The translations under genes and the position numbers were made by a program. This document shows positions 43,889 to 53,949 of a DNA stretch of 64,000 nt, in pieces. Each line of letters opens with the position of its first letter. Positions within the stretch are counted from its first letter, which is position 1. Source of the DNA: Timema cristinae. Its lineage: Eukaryota > Arthropoda > Insecta > Phasmatodea > Timematidae. The stretch is from NCBI GenBank assembly GCA_039000515.1, contig JBCFYV010000935.1, forward strand, positions 59,558,346-59,622,345. The letters run 5' to 3'. The notes under the pieces are model-generated. The model was not told where the DNA came from. It was given only the letters and a program-made list of their open reading frames with translations, and ran no database searches.

Positions 43889-44283
43889 TCCCTTAGTTGT
43901 CATCGATTTCACAGGTATCAAGGGAACAGATGAGGAAAGATTGTCACATTTGCAATTGCTCTAGTATCTTAATAATGTCTCCTGAGTTATTAGTCCACCA
44001 CATTAGCCATGCAGCCATCCCTACCAGTGGAGATTTGGTATTCAAAGAGAAGTATTGGAAGAAAAGTATCGGCAATTGTAGGAATCATTATTGAAAGAAT
44101 AAAAAGGAAACATTATTCGTATATCATAGTTTTTTGTATTTTTAATGTAATAAATGTTGATGTTTCTACAATATATTCTTAGAATATGAGTACTTATCTA
44201 GTAAACATAAACTAAAACTTTTTATTTGCGATAGAATTTCTTACCATGCCGTATATTATACTGAAAGGGAAAGAGGAACCTAG

Positions 44284-44426
44284 GAAGAAGGAGGATTCAA
44301 ATAGTGGATGACTTTAAGGAAAGAAGAGAATTCTGGGAGCTGAAGGAGGAGGAAGAGGACAGGGTGCATTGGAGGTCTAAGTTCACTGACAAAAGGAATG
44401 GACCTGTCGTGAGACAGAACACATAG
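44284..44426 (+). pseudogene. LINE ORF C-terminal stub, copy 1
   Basis: The frame RRIQIVDDFKERREFWELKE, EEEDRVHWRSKFTDKRNGPV, VRQNT and a stop is open throughout this short piece. It is followed by TAATAA repeats. This is the extreme C-terminus of a non-LTR retrotransposon ORF (5'-truncated insertion). It is a different LINE family from the one at 3249. Confidence 0.7.
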
Positions 44427-44599
44427 TAATAAATATTATACTGGTGTATGTACCCAGTGATATCCGGGGCAACCACGTAATTCATTGCGCGGTTACCCCT
44501 GGCAACGTTTTTCTCTACTTCAAACAGAGAGGGAAAAAAACTTCTTTTTTTTTTCTTCCGACTCAATTTTTAGATAATTCAATAAAAAAGTTACCAGCT

Positions 44600-44790
44600 T
44601 ATGTTGCGGGGTTCGATCCTGGTTTTATATATATTGAGGGTAGTTTTTCCTAGGTGGTTTTCCACAATCCTTACAAGCAGATACGAGTACACTTCCTCTA
44701 AATTCAACTCTCGTAATCCCTAACACATTAATGTAATTAGTAAATAAGGCGCATAACCCTAGCGGATAATAAGAGGTGGTGCTTAAAAAC
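44600..44790 (+). mobile_element. SINE1, 5'-truncated
   Basis: It starts at the B box GGGGTTCGATCCTGG and continues GAGGGTAGTTTTTCCTAGGT to a tail ending GAGGTGGTGCTTAAAAA. It sits between two LINE stubs. Confidence 0.8.
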
Positions 44791-44817
44791 GTTTGAACGA
44801 AAATAAAACCATTTTAC

Positions 44818-45062
44818 AGATGAGTCCACGAAGTGAGGCCAACTGGATGGGTCACATTATGAGAAGAAAATAATGTATTATTGTGTGACGTCATAGAAGG
44901 CAAGATGGGAGGGAGAAGGTGACCAGGAATATGACAAATTGCCTTAAATAATGAGAGAATATGAAGTTTCAGGATCTAAAGAGGAAAGCTGCTGATGGGA
45001 CATGCTGGAAGACTCAATTTGTAGAAGGCAATGGACCTGTCGAAAGAGAGAACACATCCTAA
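44818..45062 (+). pseudogene. LINE ORF C-terminal stub, copy 2
   Basis: It reads SEANWMGHIMRRK and a stop, then frame-shifted sequence, then DLKRKAADGTCWKTQFVEGN, GPVERENTS and a stop, followed by (TAA)n. The ending parallels copy 1 (ELKEEEEDRVHWRSKF...GPVVRQNT). The GHIMRRK motif is the usual LRWxGHVxRM region. Confidence 0.75.
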
Positions 45063-45596
45063 TAATAATAATAATAATAATAATCGAAAGTAAAATATCG
45101 ATACCTCTCCCTCTTAGAAATATAAAAATAAGGTTGTTTTTTTGTCTCACCTTAGAGAATTAGTGTCCTTCCAATAAACAATTTATAACCGTATTTTATT
45201 TATATGCTAAACAGTGATAACATAAAAAAAAATATTTTCTTCGGTGCCTTTCATCCCTTTGTTAGTTAACACGCCCGGCGGGGAGTAAAGAAGAAACTAA
45301 CAGGACGTATGATTTCATAAACCAGCTATTTGGTCTGGAAACGAAGCGGAAACCTCAGAAATAAATGGTCCCTGAAAACTTAAATCGAAGAAGAGGAGTG
45401 AGTATTCCTCATTTTGAATCAAATATACGGAGGGAGGGCCTTCACTAGCGCGTGTAATATCTGCTCGTGAAAATAACGCGTGGTAAACCCGCGGGGCAAT
45501 CGTGTTCTTCATCTCTAATTCTTTTTCACGGATGAACTAGACTAGGATTCATCAAGTATCTATTAACAGACATTAGTGACTCAATATATATGTATC

Positions 45597-45835
45597 GTCT
45601 GCATCGGTGGACACGCAGACTTCATGGCAGGCTAATCTTGTCGGGTTTTTTTTTTCGGTTATGGAGAGCTCATGATTCGAATGTACCGAGTAGATTTTAT
45701 TTTATAAATTGTTTTCCACTCTACTTTCAAGTTATTGCGAAAGTAAATTTTATTTAAATTATAACGTTATCATCTCTAACGTATAAGTGTAATTAAAATA
45801 TATATATTCTGGACGGGTAGTCAGACAATTAAATA
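45597..45835 (+). mobile_element. Degenerate SINE1
   Basis: The head CGTCTGCATCGGTGGACACG, TGATTCGAATGTACCGAG, TTGTTTTCCACTCTACTTTC and tail TTCTGGACGGGTAGTCAGAC keep the family order. Confidence 0.6.
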
Positions 45836-45920
45836 AATATATAGTCTAATAGTTTATTACTACCCGTTAGTGTTTATATATCCCAGCTATAACGCTTATA
45901 CAATAAACTCAAGTCAATTA

Positions 45921-45952
45921 AGGTAGGGGGCCCATCTATCGTCCCCCACTTG
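45921..45952 (+). repeat. Left terminal inverted repeat of the Tigger element
   Basis: AGGTAGGGGGCCCATCTATC then GTCCCCC. It pairs with the right end, with mismatches at a few positions. Confidence 0.85.
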
Positions 45953-46356
45953 TTTTCTGCTAACTATTATTTGATCTTTAGAGTTTAAGATCTGAAACTA
46001 ATGCAATTAGAAAGTTTAAACATTTTATTATATGGTTCACTTGGTGAAACATGAAACAACTGAACCAAAAAAATGGGTAAAGCATAAATTCACAAAAATG
46101 AACATTCCGATTATTCCAAAAAGTGGCCCTAATTCCGTCCCCTCTGTTTCATTTTAAATTATGCACAGATAACATGTAAAAACAAGTCAGAGACACAAAG
46201 AATATTAAGAAATGCTAAATTAATAATTTACTGAAAAAAAAAATATAAAAATACAAAGGGAAGAGTAAAATTATCAAAAGCATTTGCCTTCTATTACAAA
46301 ATAATATCTGCTTTCGAAAAATAGCTTATCATCTTATTATCTTATTAGATAATCAA

Positions 46357-48361
46357 TCACACATCCAACCAGCTGTCGCAGATAAAATGTTTCTTTATTT
46401 CACAAGAAGTGCACAACTCGTGGCACCATTGGTAGCACTTCCCGCATGAGATCCATTTCTCGCCGCATTTGTCACCAGAAAATGGTTTCCCACAAAATTG
46501 ACAATCGACATCGTTATCACTATCCTCATTATCTGTTGACACATAAATCACTTCGGTCTCATCATAAGAAGAACTTTCACTTGAAGTATCAAGGAATGGC
46601 TTCCTTCGCTTCTGTTGGAGAGCAGACTTCTTTTTCAGAGTATCTGACGTGGAGGGTTGGGAATTTGACGAGGAAGCTTTGTAGACTGATGATAGTTTTC
46701 CTGATGACGAAGTTGCGGTGGTGGTCTTGGATCTTTTAAGAGCTGAAGAGGATATTTTTGAGAATTCCTCGGTTATTTTAGGATCCAATGTCTTAGTCAA
46801 AGAGTGGGAAGAGGAAGCAAGTGGAAGCTTCTTTCGATAACTCTTTGGTGGTTGTTCTTCAACATTTTCTGATTTGCGTTTTTTCTTTGTAGCCTCCTGA
46901 ACTTTTTCTTTGTGTGGGGTTCCTGTCACTAGAAACGCTTCGCCGCGCCTGTTTGAGGTTGAAGGCAGAATTGCTGGAACTTCCCTAATGTCCTTTGGAG
47001 AGATTTTCTGGGATGAAGAGCATCCACATGTTAAAGGAAAAGCTGGTGTTGATCTTCAGGTATTGGCAAAGACAATCCAAGTGTTAAAGGACCAAACGAT
47101 GTATCGTCCTGTGTCATCGGAGCTCTAGATGTTGAAGGATGCTCTGAACGAGCACTCTGATTCCCAGTTGACTGAACAACAAAGTCGGTTTCACGGAAAA
47201 TATCTGGATTGAAAGGATAGAGGCCTGTCTTCCTGAATCCGTTGATTGCTGTTTCCAGTGTTGCAGCTTGCATATAGCCTTTCCTAAACAGTGAAGCAAC
47301 CTGAAGCTTTCTGACAATACGGTTCGGATTATTTGAGAGCGAATTCTCAACAGATTTTGCATAGTATGTCTTAAGAGGAAACATGAAAGACACATCCATG
47401 GGTTGCATCTTGGCTGTAGAGTGTGGAGGCAGGCAAAAAATTGAGACGCCAGTTTCTCGGGCTCTCTCAATCAGATGGATGTTGCGAGTGTGTGAATAGT
47501 GACCATCTAAGACAAGAACAATAGGGTTTTCTTTAGTTGGCCTCACTTTGACAATAAAATGTTCCAGCCACCTGGAAAAAAGGGGGCCACTGATCCACCC
47601 ACTTTCAGAGACACCACCTATCGGACCAGGAGGTGCTCCATCTACCAGTTCCACCTGCCACTGCTTCTGAGGAAAGATTAACATGGAGGGAACGAACTGC
47701 CCTGCTGCAGACATGCAGCAGACTGCAGTGATGGTTGCTCCTCGTTCTGCAGAAGCCAGCTTGTGTACTTCTTTTTTCCCTTTGGCTGTTATTATTTTAG
47801 TCGCTTTATGCTGTGCAACAGAAATGCCCATCTCATCAACATTAAATATTCTAGAAGGATCAGAATTAACCTTCTCTAGCTCCTGTTTGTATATGGAAAA
47901 AAACTTCTGAACATTTTCACGTGTGAATCCTTGGATTCTAGCAAGCGATAGATTTTGTGGTTTTCTAACAGAAAGATGTGGGTGTCTTTTCAAGAAAAGA
48001 CGCTGCCATTTACGGCCAGCCTGTCCTGTCTCTGTAGAAAAAGGGTGAGAAAGATTGTTCCTGATAGCTAACTGGAAAGCCATCCTCTTAAGATCTGCCA
48101 GAGTCATTCCATAATAACTCCTTTGCATTTCCATACAATAATCGACCAGCAATTTTTCAACCTCCTCAGTTAAAGTAGGATTTCTTCTATTTTCTTTTTC
48201 ACACATTCTTCAGCTTGAACACCAGACTTTACATAGTCCTTCAAAGTTGCTCTTGGAATATTAAACGCTTTTACGGCAGTTTTGTATCCCATCTTTTTAT
48301 CCCTTACAGCTTTTATGGCTTCTATCATAGATTCCTTGTTCCACTGCTTACGTTTCCCCAT
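46357..48361 (-). pseudogene. pogo/Tigger transposase, two frameshifts
   Basis: Part 1 (48361-48170, 63 codons) starts MGKRKQWNKESMIEAI and is a pipsqueak-type helix-turn-helix. Part 2 (48206-47031, 391 codons) holds a CENP-B-like HTH (FSTETGQAGRKWQRLFLKRH) and the DDE core: Asp124 in FNVDEMG, Asp234 in LVLDGHYSH, Asp271 in MQPMD. GFRKTGLYPFNP follows. Part 3 (to 46357) is Ser/Lys-rich and ends in a Cys/His finger (CQFCGKPF...WISCGKCYQWCHELC). The frames shift near 48190, within GTGAAAAAGAAAATAG, and near 47030, within CTTTTCCTTTAAC. All three acidic catalytic residues survive. It would bind the element ends in the nucleus and cut and paste them. An undetected intron instead of a frameshift is unlikely but possible. 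Confidence 0.92.
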
Positions 48362-48402
48362 CTAGAAACACACCAATAAAAAATACTATACCAACTGAGA
48401 GA

Positions 48403-48466
48403 GTTCTAAATTTCGTCCCTGGGACGAAATTTGGGACTCACCTAGGGGACGAAATCAGGGCCAGTA
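48403..48466. promoter_or_regulatory. Subterminal GGGACGAAAT sites of the Tigger element
   Basis: A palindrome AAATTTCGTCCC / TGGGACGAAATTT is followed by GGGGACGAAATCAGGGCC. The same word occurs at the right TIR (GGGGACGAATAACGGGCC) and inverted near 46126-46142 (GGCCCTAATTCCGTCCCC). I infer transposase-binding sites. Confidence 0.6.
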
Positions 48467-48797
48467 TACACAAACAATATGGCGACATAATTCTCAAAAC
48501 ACGCTTTGTTTCTTATCCTGTAGCCTAAGCATTGTAAAAATAGACATCATAGGCTATATATTACAGATATATAGTGATTTATTTACATACCTTAGTAAGA
48601 GATATGGCCTTGGAAATGTGGACAAAATAATTACTCGAACATTTACAAAAAATGGAAATAAAAATAACTCACGCAAAAACAAACACAGAGCCACAAGTTC
48701 ATTACAGACTCGCTAATGCGTCATTGGCGAGGTTTAACACTGGCTTCCGCCATGCTGCAGAACTTACCAGACGAGAAACCCAGGGGGATGGAATTAG

Positions 48798-48827
48798 GCG
48801 CGGGGACGAATAACGGGCCCTTTACCT
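48798..48827 (-). repeat. Right terminal inverted repeat of the Tigger element
   Basis: In reverse complement: AGGTAAAGGGCCCGTTATTC then GTCCCC. It is adjacent to the TA at 48828-48829. Confidence 0.85.
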
Positions 48828-48857
48828 TATATTAGTGAATTTGATTAATTAATTGTT

Positions 48858-49100
48858 TAAACCCGCTTTGGTGGCCACATGGTCCAAACCTATCACTCTT
48901 CCAATACCCTGAACTGCCGATGATGATGTTTGAAACCCGATCCGGCGTAGGCCTACTTAGGGTGGTTTTCCCTAAATGGTTTCCCACTCTCTCTCCACGA
49001 AAATGTTGGTTCATTTAATCTGAATTCAACTTTCCTCGTCCGTAGCACACTAGTGTAAACTAGTAAATATGTGTATGACCTGAACAGGTGCTAAAAAAAA
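48858..49100 (+). mobile_element. SINE1, plus strand
   Basis: The head CGCTTTGGTGGCCACATGGT, a decayed B box GTTTGAAACCCGATCCGG, CACTCTCTCTCCACGAAAAT and a short tail ending AACAGGTGCTAAAAA. Confidence 0.75.
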
Positions 49101-49109
49101 GATGTATTA

Positions 49110-49900
49110 TATAAAATGTTAAATTAGATTTTTAAGCTAACATATTAAAATGTTGCTGATTATTTAAAAAACATATTTGAATCTCAGACGTTGATATGGT
49201 AAACTAGGAATTAGATACTTTATTATTATAGACGTTAAATTTATAAAAACTGGAGTAGCTATAGATAAGGCCATAGCCAACCAATAATTTCACGGGGGGG
49301 GTGGGGTGGGGGGGTTTGGTGAGCACATCCTCTTAATTTCTGGAGCCTAAAAAAATTGTATATATTAAACACCTCTAGAAGCTATTTAACGTGCTTTTTT
49401 AATGGTAATACAGCCCCCTAATTTGTACTTGTACCTTAATTTTGATATTGTTTGAACCATATATATTTTGTTTATAAAATTTTGGGGGAGGGAGCGCTGA
49501 CCCCTCCCCCCTTCCCCCCGACTACGGACTTGGTTATAGATATGATCTTGAAGCTGAAATAATTCAGCGGTGTTTTAGGCTTTTTAGACTACATCGTTCC
49601 GTGAGCTGATCACTTTGTAAACACCTCATAATTGTCAAACTAGTCTGAATTACTGTAAATGACCAACTAAAACACATTTTAAAACAGCCCCTCTAAAGAG
49701 GATGTATGTAGTGTTTTATAGTTGACCCCATTTCTTTTAAACTTTTGTGCCTCGAATCAAATACGTCAACGTCGGCTAAAGTGTGTGGCGAGTCTAAACG
49801 GTGTAAATCACCCTCCTCCTCCTCCTGCTTCTGCGGATGATGGAAAAAGGGAATTTAAACCAGGTTTATCCGCATTGACCGAAATAAGAGAATATGCTGT
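49110..49900. other. No gene seen
   Basis: G-run near 49295-49315 and C-run near 49500. The 88-codon ORF at 49722-49988 runs into a SINE1 and is not supported. Confidence 0.45.
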
Positions 49901-49904
49901 TTTT

Positions 49905-50310
49905 ATCACCGCGTCTTACCGCCAGTCCGACGGGTTATACGCGCATGCATTAATTAGGCTAAATTGTTTAAGGATGAGGAAGATTTAACTAAAAGTAAGT
50001 CTATCCGTACTTGCGTGGAGAGAGAGTGTAAAAACCTTTAGGGAAAAACCACCCTCAATACACCTGATAGTGGTTTTCCCCTAAACGGTTTCCCACTCTT
50101 CTTCCAGGCAAATGCGGGTAGATCACCTCTAAAATGCTTTCTTCTTCATCCCTACCCCATTAGAGTAGTTATATAGGCCCATCCGTACAACCTGAAGAGG
50201 TAGTAGAATGCGGTAATTTAAAAAAAAAATCGCCTTAATGCATCTGATATAAATAGAACCTCGGCCTCCCAGGTCAAGAGTCCACTACACTATCCGTACA
50301 TCCAAATCCT
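49905..50310 (-). mobile_element. SINE1 (minus) split by a second SINE1 (plus)
   Basis: The minus-strand copy occupies 49905-50067 (tail and middle) and resumes at about 50229-50310 with CGCCTTAATGCATCTGATAT and the head remnant. Between them, 50068-50228 is a + strand 5'-truncated SINE1 from TAGTGGTTTTCCCCTAAACG to ATGCGGTAATTTAAAAAAA. CACCTGATA and CATCTGATA at the two junctions look like the target duplication. Confidence 0.75.
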
Positions 50311-50319
50311 GCCAAAGAA

Positions 50320-51530
50320 TAACTCTTTTGATGGCGGACGAGAGGTTAATTGAAATGAGCACTACCTTCCTAGTGAGTTCATACCCCATACATGGGTCGA
50401 CCGACTTACACCAAGAAGTTGACCCGGAGCGATGTGGTATGAAGGGGGATAAGCAAGTGTTTCCTGGAAGATAATGAGTTTATCAATCAGCGTCATTACT
50501 CGGTTAGGTCTGTTGTGTCAGTGACGGGTTCGTGGTTTCAACTCCATTGTGTAACAGTAGTATTACGGTCATTAATGGCTCTAGCGGTATTTGGTCCCAG
50601 GGAATTGTGGGATTTCCTAGAGGTTCTTTGTTTGGTTTAAATCTCCCAAGTTTTTAAGTGATTAGATTTATTTCAACATTTAATTCTATTACTAATTTGT
50701 TTTTTATGAAACAACCTAAAAACTAGTTTTGGTCAAACGTATACACTATTGTTATTATTAATACTATAATACTAGTAGTTTTGTGAAAAGTGAGCTCGTT
50801 CACTATATTAAAAAAAGGTTAACTAAACACGTCATGTTAAGAATTGTCATGTTTCTTTTAGTTACTTCACTCTGAAGATCTATCTTTTTTATTTCAAGTT
50901 AAAATATCTCCTTGAATTGAAGTATGATTTTCCTCGGTGATCAATTTAAATGAACTAATTTATACTAAATTTAATAATACAAAATGTTTGAAAAAATTTA
51001 AATAAAATAAGGTCCCAGGTACTCAATCCATGCGTAGAATTATAAATTAAAATAACTTGAGATGAACTATTAAACAACAACAAATTTTGAGCATGCGCTT
51101 TATTTAAACAGTTAATCAGATCGAGAAAATTGTTACATACGTTGTTCATATCAGGTTTAAAGAATGTACCTGCCAGATTTAGATAAAATTGGTCCAAGCA
51201 TTCGGCAGTTATGATACAAACAGTCGAAATGCTGAATGGTTAAGTTTAAGTATTGAAACAATTTATATATTCGAACCGCGTCGATGAAACGACAGACGAA
51301 ACTAAAACGAAATAATTTCATCGATGTGGCCTAAGCCCAAAAATGGTATTTTATTTCAAACTCCGGCCGCGAAATATAAAAATAAAATAAATGTATTCCA
51401 GCCTGTATTGTTATTAATATTAGTTTTATGTCCTGCACAACTTTGCTTTATCACTTTTTATTTATATACTATTTAATATTTTTAACTAAGGTTCTTAATT
51501 GAGTCGATGCTTAACCCCCATTTTATTTTT
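50320..51530. other. No gene seen
   Basis: AT-rich unique-looking sequence. I see no domain in any ORF. Confidence 0.45.
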
Positions 51531-51543
51531 TAAATAATTAGTA

Positions 51544-51811
51544 GTAGGTTACCTGGTGGTCTAGGGGTAAGGTGTCAGACTTCTATGCTGGCGGCCGGGG
51601 TTCAATCCTCGGTCCCGGCACAGATTTATCTGATTACCAAACCCTTCCTTCACCTCTGACAAGACATCTTGTGAATGTGGGGAATGCCAGGCCTCCACCG
51701 TGGTTCGGATTCCACGTTAAACTGTATGTCCTTCATTTCATCTCGCAATCACCCTACCATTACACATTAGCGTAAGTGCGTATAACCCGAATGGGTAGTA
51801 AGACGCGGTGC

Positions 51812-51845
<34 letters not shown>
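51544..51845 (+). mobile_element. SINE2 with 9-bp target-site duplication
   Basis: From GGTTACCTGGTGGTCTAGGG to (TAA)n with all body blocks. TAATTAGTA flanks at 51535-51543 and 51846-51854. Confidence 0.93.
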
Positions 51846-52111
51846 TAATTAGTATTTAGTTATTTTTTCTTAAGTAATTATTTTTTACAAGTTTATATAT
51901 ATTATGTATGTTTCAATGTTGGTCTATAACAGGTCTTGTGACTGTTGAATATCAATTATAATAAAAGAAATTGAAATTGAAAATTTTACTTTAACATAAA
52001 CAAATAAAATTCAGATTTCTGCACAGTAAATACTTTGTACAGCTTTATTTCTTTTGACTAAAATTGTTCATTGAAATTTTGAGAGGTAAGCGCTCGTATA
52101 GTAACGACCAA

Positions 52112-52370
52112 GACGTGCTTCGGTGGCCGCATGGTTTAAGACGCTACTCTCGCAGTAGACTAGACTGCCGATGACGGGGAGATCGAGGTTCGAATCTCGG
52201 TCTAGTGTACTGAAGGTGTTTTTTCCTAAATGGTTTTCGACTCTCCCTCTACGCAAATTCTGGTACATTTCTTATAAATAAAACCTCCCTCAGCCCCTAA
52301 AACTATCGGCGTAATTAGTACATAAGCGTATAAACCGAATGGGAGCAAGACGCGGTGCTGGAAAAAAAAA
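52112..52370 (+). mobile_element. SINE1 with 10-bp target-site duplication
   Basis: Among the best-preserved SINE1 copies: head GCTTCGGTGGCCGCATGGTT...CTCTCGCAGTAGACTAGACT, B box GAGGTTCGAATCTCGGTCTA, and tail ending CGCGGTGCTGG plus A run. TAACGACCAA flanks at 52102-52111 and 52371-52380. Confidence 0.95.
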
Positions 52371-52420
52371 TAACGACCAAAAATGTGTTGTTTTTTTAGA
52401 TATTTACTTTAACTATAATG

Positions 52421-52560
52421 GCTGGCTCAGATGAGTAGTTAGAACGCCTGACTTTCAACTGTGAGGTGAGGTTTCGATACCGACACGTGATTGTGTTATT
52501 TCCTTTAAAAAATTTCCTCCACCTTACCCTGTTCCTTCAAGTCTTGTTTTAAAGATGGCC
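52421..52560 (+). mobile_element. tRNA-like SINE head, unclassified
   Basis: GGCTCAGATGAGTAGTTAGA (A-box region), CGCCTGACTTTCAACTGTGA and GAGGTTTCGATACCGACAC (B-box region) have tRNA spacing, with no mature tRNA cloverleaf that I can defend. The body is not shared with the other families. Confidence 0.45.
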
Positions 52561-52776
52561 TATTGTATCAGGAACCAACATTAGAGGGCACTAATTTGTT
52601 TATTTGTTTCCACACACGCACCGTGGCACCAAAATAGTCACCTGTGACTTAGCTCAATCGAACTTATTGATATCTTTCTGACAGGGACGAGAATTTCTCG
52701 ATTTGAATTCAGATATATTCCTTTCTCAAATGGATAGTGTGATTATTTTAAAAGACACGATTAGTTTTTTTTTTGT

Positions 52777-53083
52777 AGCGCCGCGTCTTACTACCCGTTC
52801 GAGTTGTACGTTTATTTACGATGGTTGTTTTAGGGATTAGGAAGGCTATATTCGTTCTGGCTTTACGCTTATATACCAATTATGATTATGGTGCTAAGTG
52901 ATGTTGAAGGTTTTATTTATAGGACATGTACTCGCATTTGCGTGGAGGGAGGGTGGAAAACCATTTTGGTAAAACCACCCTCAGTACACCTGACCGAGAT
53001 TCGAACCTTCATCTGCCCGTCATCGGCAGTCTGGTTTACTGCGAGAATAGCACCTTAGACCAGGCGGCCACCGAGGTGGGTCA
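52777..53083 (-). mobile_element. SINE1, minus strand, tail duplicated
   Basis: The head is at the right (CCACCTCGGTGGCCGCCTGG in reverse complement), then a good B box (AAGGTTCGAATCTCGGTCAG). At the left the tail module occurs twice, around 52785-52850 and 52855-52920, which makes the copy about 50 bp longer than usual. Confidence 0.8.
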
Positions 53084-53089
53084 GATTTA

Positions 53090-53940
53090 GTTGCTAATTA
53101 GACTAACTCATCAACAGTAGGAGGTGTTTAAAATACTTTTATTTTAATTCGAGAGGATTGGAGACGAAATTAAAAAAAAGTACATCCACTTTGTGTAAAT
53201 CGTCTCTACCGTGACCATCAAGTGGGTGAGAGAAAGTATCGATTGTTAAAAAAAAAGGTGACCAGGCCAGTGGCGTACGTACGGTAAAGTACGTCAGAGG
53301 GTGAGGGATCTATTGGTTCTCCCCTCCCTCCCTAGAGCCACACACAAGGACCCGAGACCAGGTGACAGATGGGCACAGTTTTTCACACTCCATTAGACGT
53401 AAAAAAAAAAAGTTTTAGACCGGGCACCCAACTCCCTCCCTCAAACCTCCGCACCCCTGACCATCCTTTTATCCAGGAGTCCCAGAGACGAAAGCCCGCG
53501 GCTAGAAATAGTCCTACTTGAACGATACTGACGTCATTAGAGGGCCACGAACAGATTAGTTTAACGAGCATCCTTTTCCAGTTTCACTTTATATAAATGA
53601 ACGCAAATGGAATGATACACTCAGATGGGGTTTTTTTTATTTTATTTTTTAACGTAAAGTTTTGTCGGAGTCGTACTCTAAATAATCCTTTCCCTGGCAC
53701 TGTCCAAATTTACTTAGAGGCTTAACGAAAACGTTTTATTTTGGATGCGTTTGTAAAGAATATAAATTTGTAGTTTTCAGTGCTAACGATAATATGAAAA
53801 GTAAACTAAAATTTTATTTTAAAAAAACATTAGATATTCATTAACTTTTAAAAAAATACATTTGTCTGACCTGAAAATGTTGATTTGGGTTTGTTTCATA
53901 ATTCTAGTTCAAGTTTGAAAAAAGTGTACGTTTCTTTAAT
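53090..53940. other. No gene seen
   Basis: CCAGTGGCGTACGTACGGTA at about 53268 resembles a DNA-transposon end. Nothing else is supported. This should be intron of the LRR gene. Confidence 0.4.
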
Positions 53941-53949
53941 AATTTGAAT

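Larger units (their letters stand above)
45921..48827 (-). mobile_element. Full-length pogo/Tigger DNA transposon (Tc1/mariner superfamily), 2907 bp
   Basis: The left end AGGTAGGGGGCCCATCTATC...GTCCCCCAC is the inverted counterpart of the right end GGGGACGAATAACGGGCCCT...TTACCT. Each is flanked by TA (45919-45920 and 48828-48829), the expected target duplication of this superfamily. Extra GGGACGAA sites lie just inside both ends. A single transposase gene fills the minus strand, disrupted by two frameshifts. TIRs and TA flanks still intact argue for a fairly recent, now non-autonomous copy. Confidence 0.93.
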
